DNA from: Streptomyces sp. S.PB5
GTDB lineage: Bacteria; Actinomycetota; Actinomycetes; Streptomycetales; Streptomycetaceae
NCBI RefSeq assembly: GCF_030403745.1
Contig: NZ_JAQMWP010000008.1
Location: forward strand, 186,001 to 250,000
DNA: 64,000 nt
Direction: 5' to 3'
Position 1 is the first letter of the stretch; each line of letters starts with the position of its first letter. The translations under genes and the position numbers were made by a program. The notes below the pieces were generated by a model, which worked only from the letters and a program-made list of their open reading frames with translations, made no database searches and was not told where the DNA came from. Below, piece after piece: positions 7,564 to 16,824 of this stretch.

Positions 7564-8022
7564 ATGGAGTACTCACACAGCGACGCCGAACTGATCAAAC
7601 AGCCCATCGGCTACTGGAGTTGGGCCGCCTGCAAAGCCGTCGTCACCCGCACCCGCACCGCTCTCGCCGAGATCGGCACGACCCAGCCGCAGTGGTGGGT
7701 CCTCGCCCAGGTCGCCCGCGCCGACACGGCCAGGACCCGCGACGAGGTGTCCCACCTCCTACGGAACTACCTGGACACCGGCCCGGAGACCATGGAGTCG
7801 GAGATCGACGCGACCATCGTCAGCGGATGGATCACCGAGGACCCGGACGGACACCTGAACCTCACTCCCGACGGCAGGGCCTTCTACGACAAGGCCGCGG
7901 CCCTCCAGGGCGAGTTGTGGACGGAGCGCCACGCGGACGTCTCCGACGAGGAGTACCTGACCACCCTGAAGGTGCTGCAGCGGTTCATCCACAACACGGG
8001 CGGGAAGGCCTGGCACCACTAG
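7564..8022 (+). CDS. MarR-family winged-helix regulator
   Basis: A 152-residue protein with a MarR-like helix-turn-helix core: the recognition region spans about 45-100 (TQPQWWVLAQVAR..., SEIDATIVSGWITED) and is followed by the wing LNLTPDGRAFYDKA. The terminal helices would form the dimer interface. It probably represses itself or nearby genes in response to a small molecule, which cannot be identified. The ATG sits at the predicted transcription start. It is convergent with the response regulator, ending ten bases from it. Confidence 0.85.
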   Translation: MEYSHSDAELIKQPIGYWSWAACKAVVTRTRTALAEIGTTQPQWWVLAQVARADTARTRDEVSHLLRNYLDTGPETMESEIDATIVSGWITEDPDGHLNLTPDGRAFYDKAAALQGELWTERHADVSDEEYLTTLKVLQRFIHNTGGKAWHH

Positions 8023-8031
8023 GAATCCGCG

Positions 8032-8742
8032 TCACACCAGCCGTCGAGCCGTCGCCCACCGAGTCAGCTCGTGCCGGTTCGACAGCTGCAACTTCCGCAG
8101 TACCGCCGACACATGGGACTCGACCGTCTTCACGGAGATGAACAGCTGCTTGGCGATCTCCTTGTAGGCATAGCCACGGGCGATCAGCCGCAGCACCTCC
8201 CGCTCGCGCTGCGTCAGACGGTCCATGTCCTCGTCCACCGGCGGCGCGTCCGTCGAGGCGAACGCGTCGAGGACGAAGCCCGCCAGCCTGGGGGAGAACA
8301 CCGCGTCGCCGTCCTGGACGCGGAAGATGGAGTCGACGAGGTCGGTGCCGGTGATCGTCTTCGTCACGTACCCCCTCGCGCCGCCCCGGATCACGCCGAT
8401 CACGTCCTCCGCCGCGTCCGACACCGAAAGGGCCAGGAACCGCACCGGCTCCTCCGCGTCGGCCATCAACGGGGCGCAGCGGCGCAGGACTTCGACGCCA
8501 CCGCCGCCCGGGAGGTGGACGTCGAGAAGGACCACCTCGGGGCGGGTCGCGGTGATGACCGTGACCGCCTGGTCGACGTCAGCGGCCTCGCCGACGACCT
8601 CGACGCCGGTCTGCTCGGTCTGGCCGATCTCCGCCTGGACTCCCGTACGGAACATGCGGTGGTCGTCTACGAGGACCACGCGCACCCGGCGCTCACCTGC
8701 GCTGCCGGTGGCCTCCGTCGTACCGTTCGCCTCGTCGCTCAT
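8032..8742 (-). CDS. NarL/LuxR-family response regulator
   Basis: A 236-residue two-component regulator. The receiver domain (about 20-145) has the acidic pair in VVLVDDHRM, the phospho-acceptor Asp in VVLLDVHLPGGGG, a switch Ser in LALSVSD and the Lys in YVTKTI. A LuxR-type helix-turn-helix follows (about 170-232: LTQREREVLRLIARGYAYKEIAKQLF). It overlaps the upstream sensor kinase by four bases (ATGA), so the pair is translationally coupled and acts as a unit. Targets are unknown; the divergent PspC gene beyond the kinase is a natural candidate. Confidence 0.92.
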   Translation of the reverse strand: MSDEANGTTEATGSAGERRVRVVLVDDHRMFRTGVQAEIGQTEQTGVEVVGEAADVDQAVTVITATRPEVVLLDVHLPGGGGVEVLRRCAPLMADAEEPVRFLALSVSDAAEDVIGVIRGGARGYVTKTITGTDLVDSIFRVQDGDAVFSPRLAGFVLDAFASTDAPPVDEDMDRLTQREREVLRLIARGYAYKEIAKQLFISVKTVESHVSAVLRKLQLSNRHELTRWATARRLV

Positions 8743-10067
8743 GACGTCGTCTCCGCCCTTTCCATCTCCAGCTCGACCTCTGTGCCGCCGTCCGGCACCG
8801 CGCGCAGTCGGGCCGTACCGCCGTTGCGCTCCATACGGCCGATGATCGATTCTCTGACACCCATGCGGTCGGCGGGTATCGAGTCGAGATCGAAGCCCGG
8901 GCCGCGGTCGCGGACCGACACGAAGACCGTCCGTCCCTCGACCTCGGCGTAGACCTGGACCGCGCCGCCCTCGCCACCGTACTTGGCGGCGTTCACCATT
9001 GCCTCGCGCGCGGCCTGCATCTGCGGGCCGATTTTCTCGTCGAGCGGACAGTCGCCGACGATGACGACCTCTATGGGGACGCCGTGCTTGTCCTCGACCT
9101 CGGCCGCGTTGCGCCGCACCGCGTCGGCCAGGGTGGTGGGCTCGTCGGCCTCGTCCTTGCCGGTGCCCTCCGGTTTGTAGAGCCAGGTGCGCAGGTCACG
9201 CTCCTGGGCGCGGGCGAGACGGCGCACCTCGTTCGCGTTCTCCGCGTTGCGCTGGATCAGGGTGAGGGTGTGCAGCACGGAGTCATGGACATGGGCGGCG
9301 ACCTCGGCGCGCTCCTGGGCACGGATGCGCATCAGGCGTTCCTCGGAGAGGTCCTGGGTCATGCGCACCAGATAGGGGCCGGCGAGAAGCGTTATCCCGA
9401 CGAGGACGGCGAGGGCCGCCTGGAGGACCGAGCCGAGGTGGGCGGCCGAGCCCTGCAGGACGAAGATGCCGGACGCACCGGCGGTGACCAGCAGGACACC
9501 GCCCGCGGCGCGCAGCAGGCTCAGGGTGCGTTTGCGGCGGCCGACCTCGACCCAGCGGGCCCGGCGGGCGTTGTCCGCCTGCCGCCAGACCAGGGCCACA
9601 CCGGCGCCGACGAGCACGACGGGCCAGAGGTAGGCCTTGGCGCCGCCGCCGAGATTGACGTTGCCCACGAAGACCATGGCCACCACGACCATGAGCAGCA
9701 GGGCGACTATCTGCCCCTTGTCGGGCCTGCGCGCGACGAGTCTGCGGCGGCCGTCCGGCGAGGTCTCGGTGGAGACGAGGGACGGCGGCCGCTGCCCGCC
9801 GACGCCACCCACCCCGAGAGGTACGAAGAACCAGAACGCGGCGTACAGCAGCGCACCGAGCCCGTCCGCCATGAACAGACCGACGAACACGAGCCGCACC
9901 CAGATCACGGGCAGCCCGAGATGCCCGGCGAGCCCCCGCGCCACGCCACCGAGCCAGCGTCCGTCACTGCTGCGGTAGAGCTTGCGCGGCGGCCGCGGTT
10001 CGACGAGTGGCGGTGCTGCGGCTTCCGGCATGCCATCGATGTTCACACGGCGCGAGGGCCGGGGCAT
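8739..10067 (-). CDS. PspC-domain sensor histidine kinase
   Basis: A 442-residue membrane kinase. An N-terminal PspC domain (about 25-85: KLYRSSDGRWLGGVARGLAGHLG, then a membrane helix) is followed by several further transmembrane segments to about 235. The dimerisation/phospho-acceptor region contains HVHDSVLHTLTLIQ (His in VHDSV), and an HATPase domain has the N-box AREAMVNAAKYG and G-box DRGPGFD. Fusing PspC to a NarL-type kinase suggests sensing of envelope stress. The start could also be the ATG at 10031. It is the first gene of the pair with the response regulator. Confidence 0.88.
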   Translation of the reverse strand: MPRPSRRVNIDGMPEAAAPPLVEPRPPRKLYRSSDGRWLGGVARGLAGHLGLPVIWVRLVFVGLFMADGLGALLYAAFWFFVPLGVGGVGGQRPPSLVSTETSPDGRRRLVARRPDKGQIVALLLMVVVAMVFVGNVNLGGGAKAYLWPVVLVGAGVALVWRQADNARRARWVEVGRRKRTLSLLRAAGGVLLVTAGASGIFVLQGSAAHLGSVLQAALAVLVGITLLAGPYLVRMTQDLSEERLMRIRAQERAEVAAHVHDSVLHTLTLIQRNAENANEVRRLARAQERDLRTWLYKPEGTGKDEADEPTTLADAVRRNAAEVEDKHGVPIEVVIVGDCPLDEKIGPQMQAAREAMVNAAKYGGEGGAVQVYAEVEGRTVFVSVRDRGPGFDLDSIPADRMGVRESIIGRMERNGGTARLRAVPDGGTEVELEMERAETTS

Positions 10068-10220
10068 CAGGGTCGGCCCCCTAGACTCCCCTGATCTTCG
10101 AACCCCGCAGAAACGTCAGGCCGTCGAACGCTCCCCCGGCGCCGCCTCAGGGCCGATATCAGGGTCCGGCCAGGGTCGTTCCGACTCCCGCCGGGGCTCC
10201 TCGCCCGTCACCATGGACAC

Positions 10221-11801
10221 ATGACAGATCACCAGCACGCCGCGGACCCGGCGCCCGACGAGGGCACCTCGTCCGCCGCGCCCTCCACGGCCGCGGCGGG
10301 TGAGGAACCGCGCACACACGAGCGGGCGGGCGCGCGCACGGAAACGGGGGGCGGGACCTGGACGGCGGCCGACGTTCCGGCGGGGACCGGCGCTCCGGCC
10401 GGGACCGGTGCGCAAGCCACCGGCGCCGGCGCGCAGGCTGCGGGGCCGGACGCCCGGGCGGAGGCGGGTGCGGGCGCTCGGGCGGAGACGGGTGCGGGCG
10501 CTCGGGCGGAGACGGGTGCGGACGCCGCTCCCGCGAAGTTCCGCCGCGACCGGCGGTTCAAGATGCTGGCCGGGGTGTGCGCAGGGCTCGGGCGGCAGTG
10601 CGATCTGGACCCGGTGATCTTCCGCATCACGCTCGCCGTGCTCTCCGCGACCGGTGGCCTCGGCCTCATCTTCTACGGCTTCGCCTGGCTCTTCGTCCCG
10701 TACGAGGACGAGGAGGAGAACGAGGTGCGCAAGCTGCTGACCGGCCGCGTCGACGGCCAGGCCCTGACGGCCGTGCTGTTCGCACTGGTCGGCTGCGGGG
10801 TGTTCCTGACGATGCTGAACAACGGCGGGGTGCTGACCTTCGCCGTGGTCCTCTCCCTGCTCCTCGCGGGCGCCGGCTACTGGGCGCGGCAGCGCGGCGC
10901 CCCCGACACCGACCCGCTCACCGCGCAGGCCGTCGCCGACGCCCCGCCGGAGGCCCAGGCCCCGCCGGTCAGCTCCGGCTACCCCTCCTGGTGGCGCGAC
11001 CCCATCGTCAAGGACGGAACGCACGAGGGCGGCACCGGCTACCTGTGGGGCCCGCGCGACTCCCGCGACCGGGACATCGCGGCCGCGGTCAACATCAGCC
11101 TCGGCAGATACGGCGAAGGCCGGGCGGACGTCCGCGCCGTGCGCCGCGCGCAGCCGCCCAAGCCCCGCGGCCCTCGCTGGATCGGCGGCTGGGTCTTCCT
11201 GTTCGCCCTGATCGCGGGCGGCCTCGGCACCAGCCTGACGTGGGACGGACACCCGCTCGGCACCAGCCTGCAGACCGGGCTGGCCTGCGCGCTCATAGTC
11301 ATCGGCCTCGGCCTCACGATCAGCTCGTTCCTCGGGCGCACGGGCGCGGGGTCGATCTTCCTGGCGGTGATCACGGCGGGACTGCTCGCCGGCGCGGCCG
11401 CGCTCCCCAAGGACATCGGCACCCACTGGATCGAGGAGACCTGGCGACCGGCCGCGGTGACACAGGTCCAGCAGAAGTACGACCTCGGCACGGGCGTCGG
11501 CACGCTGGATCTGAGGGGCCTCGACCTCACCAGGAACCAGACGGTGACGGCCAGGGCCGAGGTGGGGGTCGGCAAGCTGAAGGTGATCGTGCCGAAGGAC
11601 GTGACCGTGAAGGTGAGCATCGACGTGGGGGTGGGCGACATCCAGCTGCCCGGCGACGACCAGGAGGACGTGGACGTGGAACCGGGCAAGTACAAGGAGG
11701 TCACCCTGACCCCGCCCAAGGGCACCAAGCCCTCCGGCACCCTTGACCTCGACCTCCAGGTCGGCGTCGGCCAGGCGGAGGTGAGCCGTGCTGCGTCATG
11801 A
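10221..11801 (+). CDS. PspC-domain membrane protein with C-terminal adhesin-like beta region
   Basis: A 526-residue protein. The first 105 residues are low-complexity Ala/Gly/Thr/Glu (repeats of GARAETGAGARAETGADA). A PspC domain follows (about 108-170: RRDRRFKMLAGVCAGLGRQCDLDPVIFRI), then several transmembrane helices. The final 140 residues hold a repetitive beta structure (VGVGKLKVIVPKDVTVKVSIDVGVGDIQLPGD), similar to LiaF/DUF4097-type stress proteins. It is divergent from the PspC-domain kinase, so the three probably form one envelope-stress circuit. No ribosome-binding site is obvious before the ATG. Confidence 0.85.
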   Translation: MTDHQHAADPAPDEGTSSAAPSTAAAGEEPRTHERAGARTETGGGTWTAADVPAGTGAPAGTGAQATGAGAQAAGPDARAEAGAGARAETGAGARAETGADAAPAKFRRDRRFKMLAGVCAGLGRQCDLDPVIFRITLAVLSATGGLGLIFYGFAWLFVPYEDEEENEVRKLLTGRVDGQALTAVLFALVGCGVFLTMLNNGGVLTFAVVLSLLLAGAGYWARQRGAPDTDPLTAQAVADAPPEAQAPPVSSGYPSWWRDPIVKDGTHEGGTGYLWGPRDSRDRDIAAAVNISLGRYGEGRADVRAVRRAQPPKPRGPRWIGGWVFLFALIAGGLGTSLTWDGHPLGTSLQTGLACALIVIGLGLTISSFLGRTGAGSIFLAVITAGLLAGAAALPKDIGTHWIEETWRPAAVTQVQQKYDLGTGVGTLDLRGLDLTRNQTVTARAEVGVGKLKVIVPKDVTVKVSIDVGVGDIQLPGDDQEDVDVEPGKYKEVTLTPPKGTKPSGTLDLDLQVGVGQAEVSRAAS

Positions 11802-12033
11802 GTTCCACCCCGGCAGACTCATCGCCGGCTTCTTCGTGACCCTCGCGGGCATCACCTACGCCGGCGACGCGGGCGGCGCCTGGGAAACCCCGTGGTTCGC
11901 GGTGATCCCCATGCTCACCGTCGGCCTCTGTCTGGCAGGAGCGGTGGGCCTCCTGACCCGCTCGGTACGCCGCCGACGCGCAGCGCTGGGCACAAGGGCC
12001 GGATCGGGGCCCGAGCCGGAGATACCTGGCTGA
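11788..12033 (+). CDS. Small two-helix membrane protein coupled to the PspC protein
   Basis: An 81-residue protein from a GTG that lies inside the end of the PspC-domain gene (14 base overlap), so translation is probably coupled. Two hydrophobic helices (about 8-28 and 36-58) are followed by an Arg-rich cytosolic tail (TRSVRRRRAALG). The overlap argues for a shared function with the PspC protein. No known domain recognised. Confidence 0.75.
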   Translation: MLRHEFHPGRLIAGFFVTLAGITYAGDAGGAWETPWFAVIPMLTVGLCLAGAVGLLTRSVRRRRAALGTRAGSGPEPEIPG

Positions 12034-12162
12034 CGGAGGGGGAGCCGCAGCGGACACGGCACCGCCCAAAGCCCAAAGCCCGCCCAGCGTCACGCACCGG
12101 CCGACGGCGCCCAGGGACCGGGGACCGGACGGGCGGCCCAGCCGCGCCGACTGCCAGGTTCG

Positions 12163-12693
12163 CTAGTAGGCCGCCGCCGCCCGTTCTCGTCGCCGCCCCC
12201 GGATCGCCGCGTCCAGGGAGAAGTACGGGGCGCCTGCCAGGACCAGGGGGAGCCAGGCCATCAGGTACGCGAGATCGTTGCCGTAGTAGTACGGATCGGA
12301 GGCCCAGCTCATCGTCAGCCACAGGCTCAGGGAGATCAGCGCTCCGCCGAGGGCGGCGAGGCGGGCGAGGAGGCCGACGAGGGTGCCGATACCGACGGCG
12401 AGTTCACCGAAGGCGATGGCGTAGCCGAAGCCGACGGGGCTCTTGAGGGCCATGTCGATCATGTCCGGGATCGCGGCGGAGTCGCGGACGTTGCGCATCT
12501 GGTCGCCGATGGAGCCGGTCCCGGAGGACTTCATGAAGGCGCTGTCGGTGAGTTTGTCCAGACCGGCGTAGATGAAAGTGACGCCGAGGAAGAGCCGCAG
12601 TGGGAGCAGGGCGTAGTGGGTGGCGTTGTCCCGCCAGCTCCGGCCGCCGTCGTAGTAGGGGGTGTGCGTGTCCGTACGGAAGCTGTGAGTCAT
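12163..12693 (-). CDS. DoxX-family membrane protein
   Basis: A 176-residue integral membrane protein with the DoxX pattern: a first helix LPLRLFLGVTFIYAGLDKL, then paired helices IAFGELAVGIGTLVGLLARLAALGGALI and a last one AYLMAWLPLVLAGA. DoxX proteins are associated with redox homeostasis or quinone-linked electron transfer at the membrane; the precise role here is unknown. The N-terminus is soluble and ends before residue 28. It is convergent with the PspC operon, with about 130 gene-free bases between. Confidence 0.88.
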   Translation of the reverse strand: MTHSFRTDTHTPYYDGGRSWRDNATHYALLPLRLFLGVTFIYAGLDKLTDSAFMKSSGTGSIGDQMRNVRDSAAIPDMIDMALKSPVGFGYAIAFGELAVGIGTLVGLLARLAALGGALISLSLWLTMSWASDPYYYGNDLAYLMAWLPLVLAGAPYFSLDAAIRGRRRERAAAAY

Positions 12694-13007
12694 CGCTCCG
12701 AGCCGCCTCTCGCCCAGCGTGCGTGCCGTGGCCCCTCAGAAGACGATACGCACGAAAGGGAGATGCCGCTCAATGCTGACGGGCCGAGTTTCAACGACTC
12801 GCCGGCGACGGCTCGCACGGTCGTCCTCCGACCACCGAAGCCCGCCGACACCTGGTCGACACCCCGTCGCCCCCCGCCGATCCCCACCCCTGTCGACACC
12901 CGTCGACGCCTATCGCCCCCACCGGGCCACACCCCCGTCGACACGTGCCGCCCCCCGCCGAGCCCCACCACCCCCCGTCGAACCCCGCCCCCACCCCCCA
13001 CCGACAC
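12694..13007. other. C-rich intergenic stretch with repeated GTCGACACC
   Basis: A 314 bp spacer without a credible gene. From about 12840 it is very C-rich and holds GTCGACACC at 12855 and 12892, GTCGACGCC at 12902 and GTCGACAC at 12937, plus nearby degenerate copies. The section near 12694-12790 should carry the promoter of the DoxX gene. Confidence 0.5.
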
Positions 13008-15218
13008 CTACGCCGACATATCAAGCGCCGCGACGCCCCTCCGAGTCCCCACATACACCCGCTCCCCCTCCACGCTCCCCCTCGCCGCGACCACCGGCCC
13101 CGCGGTCGTGGCGACCGTCGTCCCGGGGACGCGCACCGCCCGCTGTCTCTTGCCCTCGCGGTCCACGACGTACAGCGTGCCGGAGATGCAGACATAGAGG
13201 TGGTCGCCGTGAACGGTCGGGTCGGCAAAGGTCTGGCGGTCGTCGTCGCCGCGGAAGGTCCATGCCGTGGAACCGTCGTCGGGGTCGACGGCCACGACGA
13301 GCCCCTCGGAGGTGGTGACGGCCAGGTCCCCGAAGGCCGTGAAGATCGTGCGGAAGCCCGTGGTCCTGCCGACGCTGCCGATTCCGCCATAGCCGTCCCA
13401 GCGGCGCTTGCCCGTCACGCTGATGCCGTACAGGTGGCTGTCGCCGTCCGCCCCGACGACAAGGGATCCGTCGGCGAGTGCGGGCCGTCCGCAGGCGGTG
13501 CCGGCCCGGACGGTCCAGAGCGGGGAGCCGTCGTCGGCGTTCATCGCGGCCAGCAGGCCGGCGTCGGTGCCGACGTAGACCACGCCGTCCGCCACCAGGG
13601 GCTCGCTGGTCGGCATGCCCGAGACCACGGTCTCCCAGGCCACGGTGCCGTCGGGGCGGTAGGCCCGGACCGTGCCCTCGTCCACGGCCCGGCGGGAGGA
13701 CACGAGGATCAGCTCGCCGGCCGCGACGGGGAACTCGCCGAACGTGTCACCCAGCGCGAGCCTCCAGCGTTCCCGGCCCGTCAGGTCGACCGCGCACAGT
13801 CCGGAGACGCTGCCGCCCACCACGCAGTAGGCGCCGTCGGCGGTGGCGAGCGGAAACAGGACCGGGCCGCCCAGGCCGGTCGCCCAGAGGCGCGTACCGT
13901 CCGGGGTCAGGGCGTGCAGGGAGCCGTCCGCGCCACCGACGTACACCTGGCCGCCGTCGGGGGACACCGCGGCGCAGGGGCCGTGCTTGCCGCCGATCCC
14001 GCCGGTGTCGTGGTCCCAGTCCACCACCGCGGGCTCGACCACCGGCACAGAGGCATCGCCGCCGCCCCCGTCCCCGTCCCCTTCCCCGTCCCGCAGCCAC
14101 AGCCATCCGCCGGTGCCGGCCCCCGCCGCGACCAGGGCCCCGGCCGCGATCCCCCGTAGCAGCCGGCGGCGCGAGGGCACCGGGTGCGCAGAGGAGACCC
14201 CGGCCATGCGGCCGCCGAACAGCCGTCGCCGCGAGGGCGGTTCGGGGGTGACGTCCGTGACCGTCACCGGAGCGATGTACTCGACGCGGCTCTCCCCCTC
14301 CCCCGAGTCCCGTTCGGGCAGCCAGCGTTCGCTGTTCCGGGCGGCGTCGGGTTCCGGCCCGGCGGCGGTGTACCAGCCCGGCCGTAAGCTCTCGCGCAGC
14401 GATTCCGGCGTGTGTCCCACCGCCTCGGCGACCTCGGCCGGGGCGGGCCGCTCCCCCGGTTCGTGCGACAGACAGGGCTCGATCAGCCACCGGATGTCCT
14501 CCGGTACGGCGGAGAGGTCGAAGTCGCCGTTGAGGATGCGCATCAGGACGATCGCGTCCTTGCCCTCGCCGAAGGGTTCGCGTCCCGCCGCCGCGTACGC
14601 GAGGACCGCGCCGAGCGCGAACACGTCGCTCGGCGGCCCGACCCGGCCGTTGTTGCGGATCTGCTCGGGCGAGACATAGCCGACCGAGCCGACGACTGCC
14701 CCGGTGCGGGTCAGCGCGGTGGCCTCCAGGGCCCGTACGATCCCGAAGTCGATGACGCGCGGACCGTCCGGCGCCAGCAGGATGTTGGACGGCTTGAGGT
14801 CCCGGTGGACCATGCCTCGCGCATGGATCTCGGTGAGCGCCTCGCCGAGCGCGGCGGCCAGGAGGCGTACCGCGTCCACGGGGAGCGGGCCGTGGTCGAG
14901 GACGGCGTCGCGCAGGTTCGGTCCGTCGACGAACTCGGTGGCCATCCAGGGCCGTTCGCCGTCGGTGTCCGCGTCCACGACACGCGCGGTGTACGTCCCG
15001 GCCCCGCCGCCCACGGTCTGTGCCGCCCGCACCTCCTGCCGGAACCGGGCCCGGAAGGTCCGGTCCTCGGCGTGCTCGGCCCGCACCACCTTCACCGCGA
15101 GCCGCAGTCCGGTGCCGGACTCGGCGAGATAGACCTCGCCCATGCCGCCCGCGCCGAGTCTGCCGAGGACGGCGTACGGGCCGATCCACCGAGGATCCGA
15201 GTCGCGCAGCGTCTGCAC
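13008..15218 (-). CDS. Ser/Thr protein kinase with PQQ-like beta-propeller sensor domain
   Basis: About 736 residues from the GTG at 15218, chosen for its AGGGGGAG ribosome-binding site; an upstream ATG would add 40 low-complexity residues. The kinase domain has the glycine loop LGAGGMGEV (21-29), Lys43, HRDLKPSN (138-145) and DFG (157-159), so it should be active. A linker with two SRRRL motifs leads into one membrane segment (RLLRGIAAGALVAAGAG). The outer part holds repeated PQQ/WD-like blades (LHALTPDGTRLWATGL, VRAYRPDGTVAWETVV, VVAVDPDDGSTAWTF). It probably senses something at the cell surface. It stands apart from the main kinase array. Confidence 0.92.
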   Translation of the reverse strand: MQTLRDSDPRWIGPYAVLGRLGAGGMGEVYLAESGTGLRLAVKVVRAEHAEDRTFRARFRQEVRAAQTVGGGAGTYTARVVDADTDGERPWMATEFVDGPNLRDAVLDHGPLPVDAVRLLAAALGEALTEIHARGMVHRDLKPSNILLAPDGPRVIDFGIVRALEATALTRTGAVVGSVGYVSPEQIRNNGRVGPPSDVFALGAVLAYAAAGREPFGEGKDAIVLMRILNGDFDLSAVPEDIRWLIEPCLSHEPGERPAPAEVAEAVGHTPESLRESLRPGWYTAAGPEPDAARNSERWLPERDSGEGESRVEYIAPVTVTDVTPEPPSRRRLFGGRMAGVSSAHPVPSRRRLLRGIAAGALVAAGAGTGGWLWLRDGEGDGDGGGGDASVPVVEPAVVDWDHDTGGIGGKHGPCAAVSPDGGQVYVGGADGSLHALTPDGTRLWATGLGGPVLFPLATADGAYCVVGGSVSGLCAVDLTGRERWRLALGDTFGEFPVAAGELILVSSRRAVDEGTVRAYRPDGTVAWETVVSGMPTSEPLVADGVVYVGTDAGLLAAMNADDGSPLWTVRAGTACGRPALADGSLVVGADGDSHLYGISVTGKRRWDGYGGIGSVGRTTGFRTIFTAFGDLAVTTSEGLVVAVDPDDGSTAWTFRGDDDRQTFADPTVHGDHLYVCISGTLYVVDREGKRQRAVRVPGTTVATTAGPVVAARGSVEGERVYVGTRRGVAALDMSA

Positions 15219-15360
15219 TCCGTACTCCCCCTGCTCGCTCGTGCGATCAGTACGGTTGCCGTCTACGAGCGTATCCGCCGGGTCGGCAGCGGACACCGGC
15301 GCAGCAGAACCGACCCCAGAAGCAGAGGCAGGGGCCAAGGGAGTAGGGGGGCAGGGGCTG

Positions 15361-16638
15361 TCAGTCCGTCACGTCGATGGCGTACCGGTTCGTCTCCACC
15401 CCGGCCGCCGTGATCACCTGCACCTCGACCCGCCCCGGCTCGACGTCCGCCGGGACCGGGACGGTCAGTACCGCGTCCGTCGGGTTGCTGAAGCCCCCGG
15501 TCACCGGGACCAGCGGTACATGGACGTGGACCGGGCCGACGCGGACGGTCATGCGGGACAGCCGGTCCGCGCCCTGGGCGCCCGGCGGGACGAAACCGGC
15601 GCCGCGGATCTCGATGTCGTCGCCGGTGCGGATCGGGGCGTCGAGGTCGCCGGCCTCGCGGGCGCGGACGACGGAGAGGATGACGGGGCGGCCGCCCTCG
15701 GCGTACTTGCCGGCCACATAGGTCGCGGCCGAGATCAGGACCAGTACGGCCAGGCCCCAGGGGAGGTCGGGGAGTTGGTCGGGGCGGCGGGCCAGGCGGA
15801 CGGCGGCGAAGAGCAGGGCGACGGTGCTGATCACGACGTACTGGATGTCGGCGAAGGTGCCCCGGCCGGCGTCGTCGGTCAGGAGATCCGCCGCGCGGGG
15901 GCGGTCGGCGCGTACCTTCTGCAGGCGCTGTCCGAGGACGCGCAGTCCGACCACTCGCCGCACCAGCACCGCGATCCCGCACACCACGGCGAGGACGGTC
16001 ACCACACCGGCGCCGCGGGCGAGGTCGAAGCCGGAGAGGAGGGCGTCGCGTTCGGCGGGGGCGGAGGCGGCGGCGAGCCGGCCGACGAGGACCAGCACGG
16101 CGTACGCCACGAAGAGCACCCAGGAGACGGCCACCGCGCGGGAGGTGGACAGGCGGTTGTCCTCGCCGATCACGGGGGCGAGCGCGCCGCCGCGCGCCCG
16201 GTGGAGCCAGGACGCGGCCGTCAGCGCGCCCGCCGTGAGCAGGGCGGCCAGCAGGCCCGCGGTGCGGGCGGAGGTCCAGCCCGCGCCGATCGCGGTGAGC
16301 GCCTGGACGAGGAGGAGGACGATCACCGCGGCCCACACCGTGAACGCGGTACGGCTCCACAGCCGGGCGAGCCAGGCGTCGCCCTCGGCCCGGCCGCGTT
16401 CGGCGACGATCTCCGCGGACTGGGTCAGTTCCTCCGAGACCCACTGGCGGGAGGCCGAGACGGAGTGGGCGACGGCGGCCGGGAGCCCCTGCCCGGCGGC
16501 GAACTCGTCCCGTTTCAGGAGGAATGCGGCGACCGCCCGCCGGTGTCCTTCCCGCGCCCCGTGCGGACAGTCCCCGCAGGTGCAGCCGCCCTCGTGCACG
16601 CCCGTCTCCGAGCCGTGTCTCGCCTCCTGCACCGCCAC
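15361..16638 (-). CDS. Multi-helix membrane protein with Ig/TIG-like C-terminal domain
   Basis: A 425-residue protein of unknown function. The N-terminal cytosolic part has a Cys cluster (GGCTCGDCPHG, about 18-28) that could bind a metal. About six hydrophobic helices lie between 97 and 310 (VWAAVIVLLLVQALTAIGAG, AVSWVLFVAYAVLVLVG, GVVTVLAVVCGIAVLV, LPWGLAVLVLISAATYVAG). The last 100 residues form a beta-rich domain (IEIRGAGFVPPGAQGAD..., VEVQVITAAGVETNRYAIDV), like IPT/TIG folds. It lies about 140 bases upstream of the PQQ kinase on the same strand and may be co-transcribed. Confidence 0.75.
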   Translation of the reverse strand: MAVQEARHGSETGVHEGGCTCGDCPHGAREGHRRAVAAFLLKRDEFAAGQGLPAAVAHSVSASRQWVSEELTQSAEIVAERGRAEGDAWLARLWSRTAFTVWAAVIVLLLVQALTAIGAGWTSARTAGLLAALLTAGALTAASWLHRARGGALAPVIGEDNRLSTSRAVAVSWVLFVAYAVLVLVGRLAAASAPAERDALLSGFDLARGAGVVTVLAVVCGIAVLVRRVVGLRVLGQRLQKVRADRPRAADLLTDDAGRGTFADIQYVVISTVALLFAAVRLARRPDQLPDLPWGLAVLVLISAATYVAGKYAEGGRPVILSVVRAREAGDLDAPIRTGDDIEIRGAGFVPPGAQGADRLSRMTVRVGPVHVHVPLVPVTGGFSNPTDAVLTVPVPADVEPGRVEVQVITAAGVETNRYAIDVTD

Positions 16639-16824
16639 GCCCGATGCCCGCCTTCCCTGCGCTCTCCACGATCCGCGGCCCTGCCGATGGCTCGGCGGCC
16701 GCCCTTTAACTCCCGTGCGATGACAGCGAATTGTGCCCTACGCCACTGGGTGCCCGTCCGGCAGGTCTGGTCAGGGCGGGGGGAGGCAGGCCCGCCGTGT
16801 TGACCCGGCTGCGAGAATTTCCCT

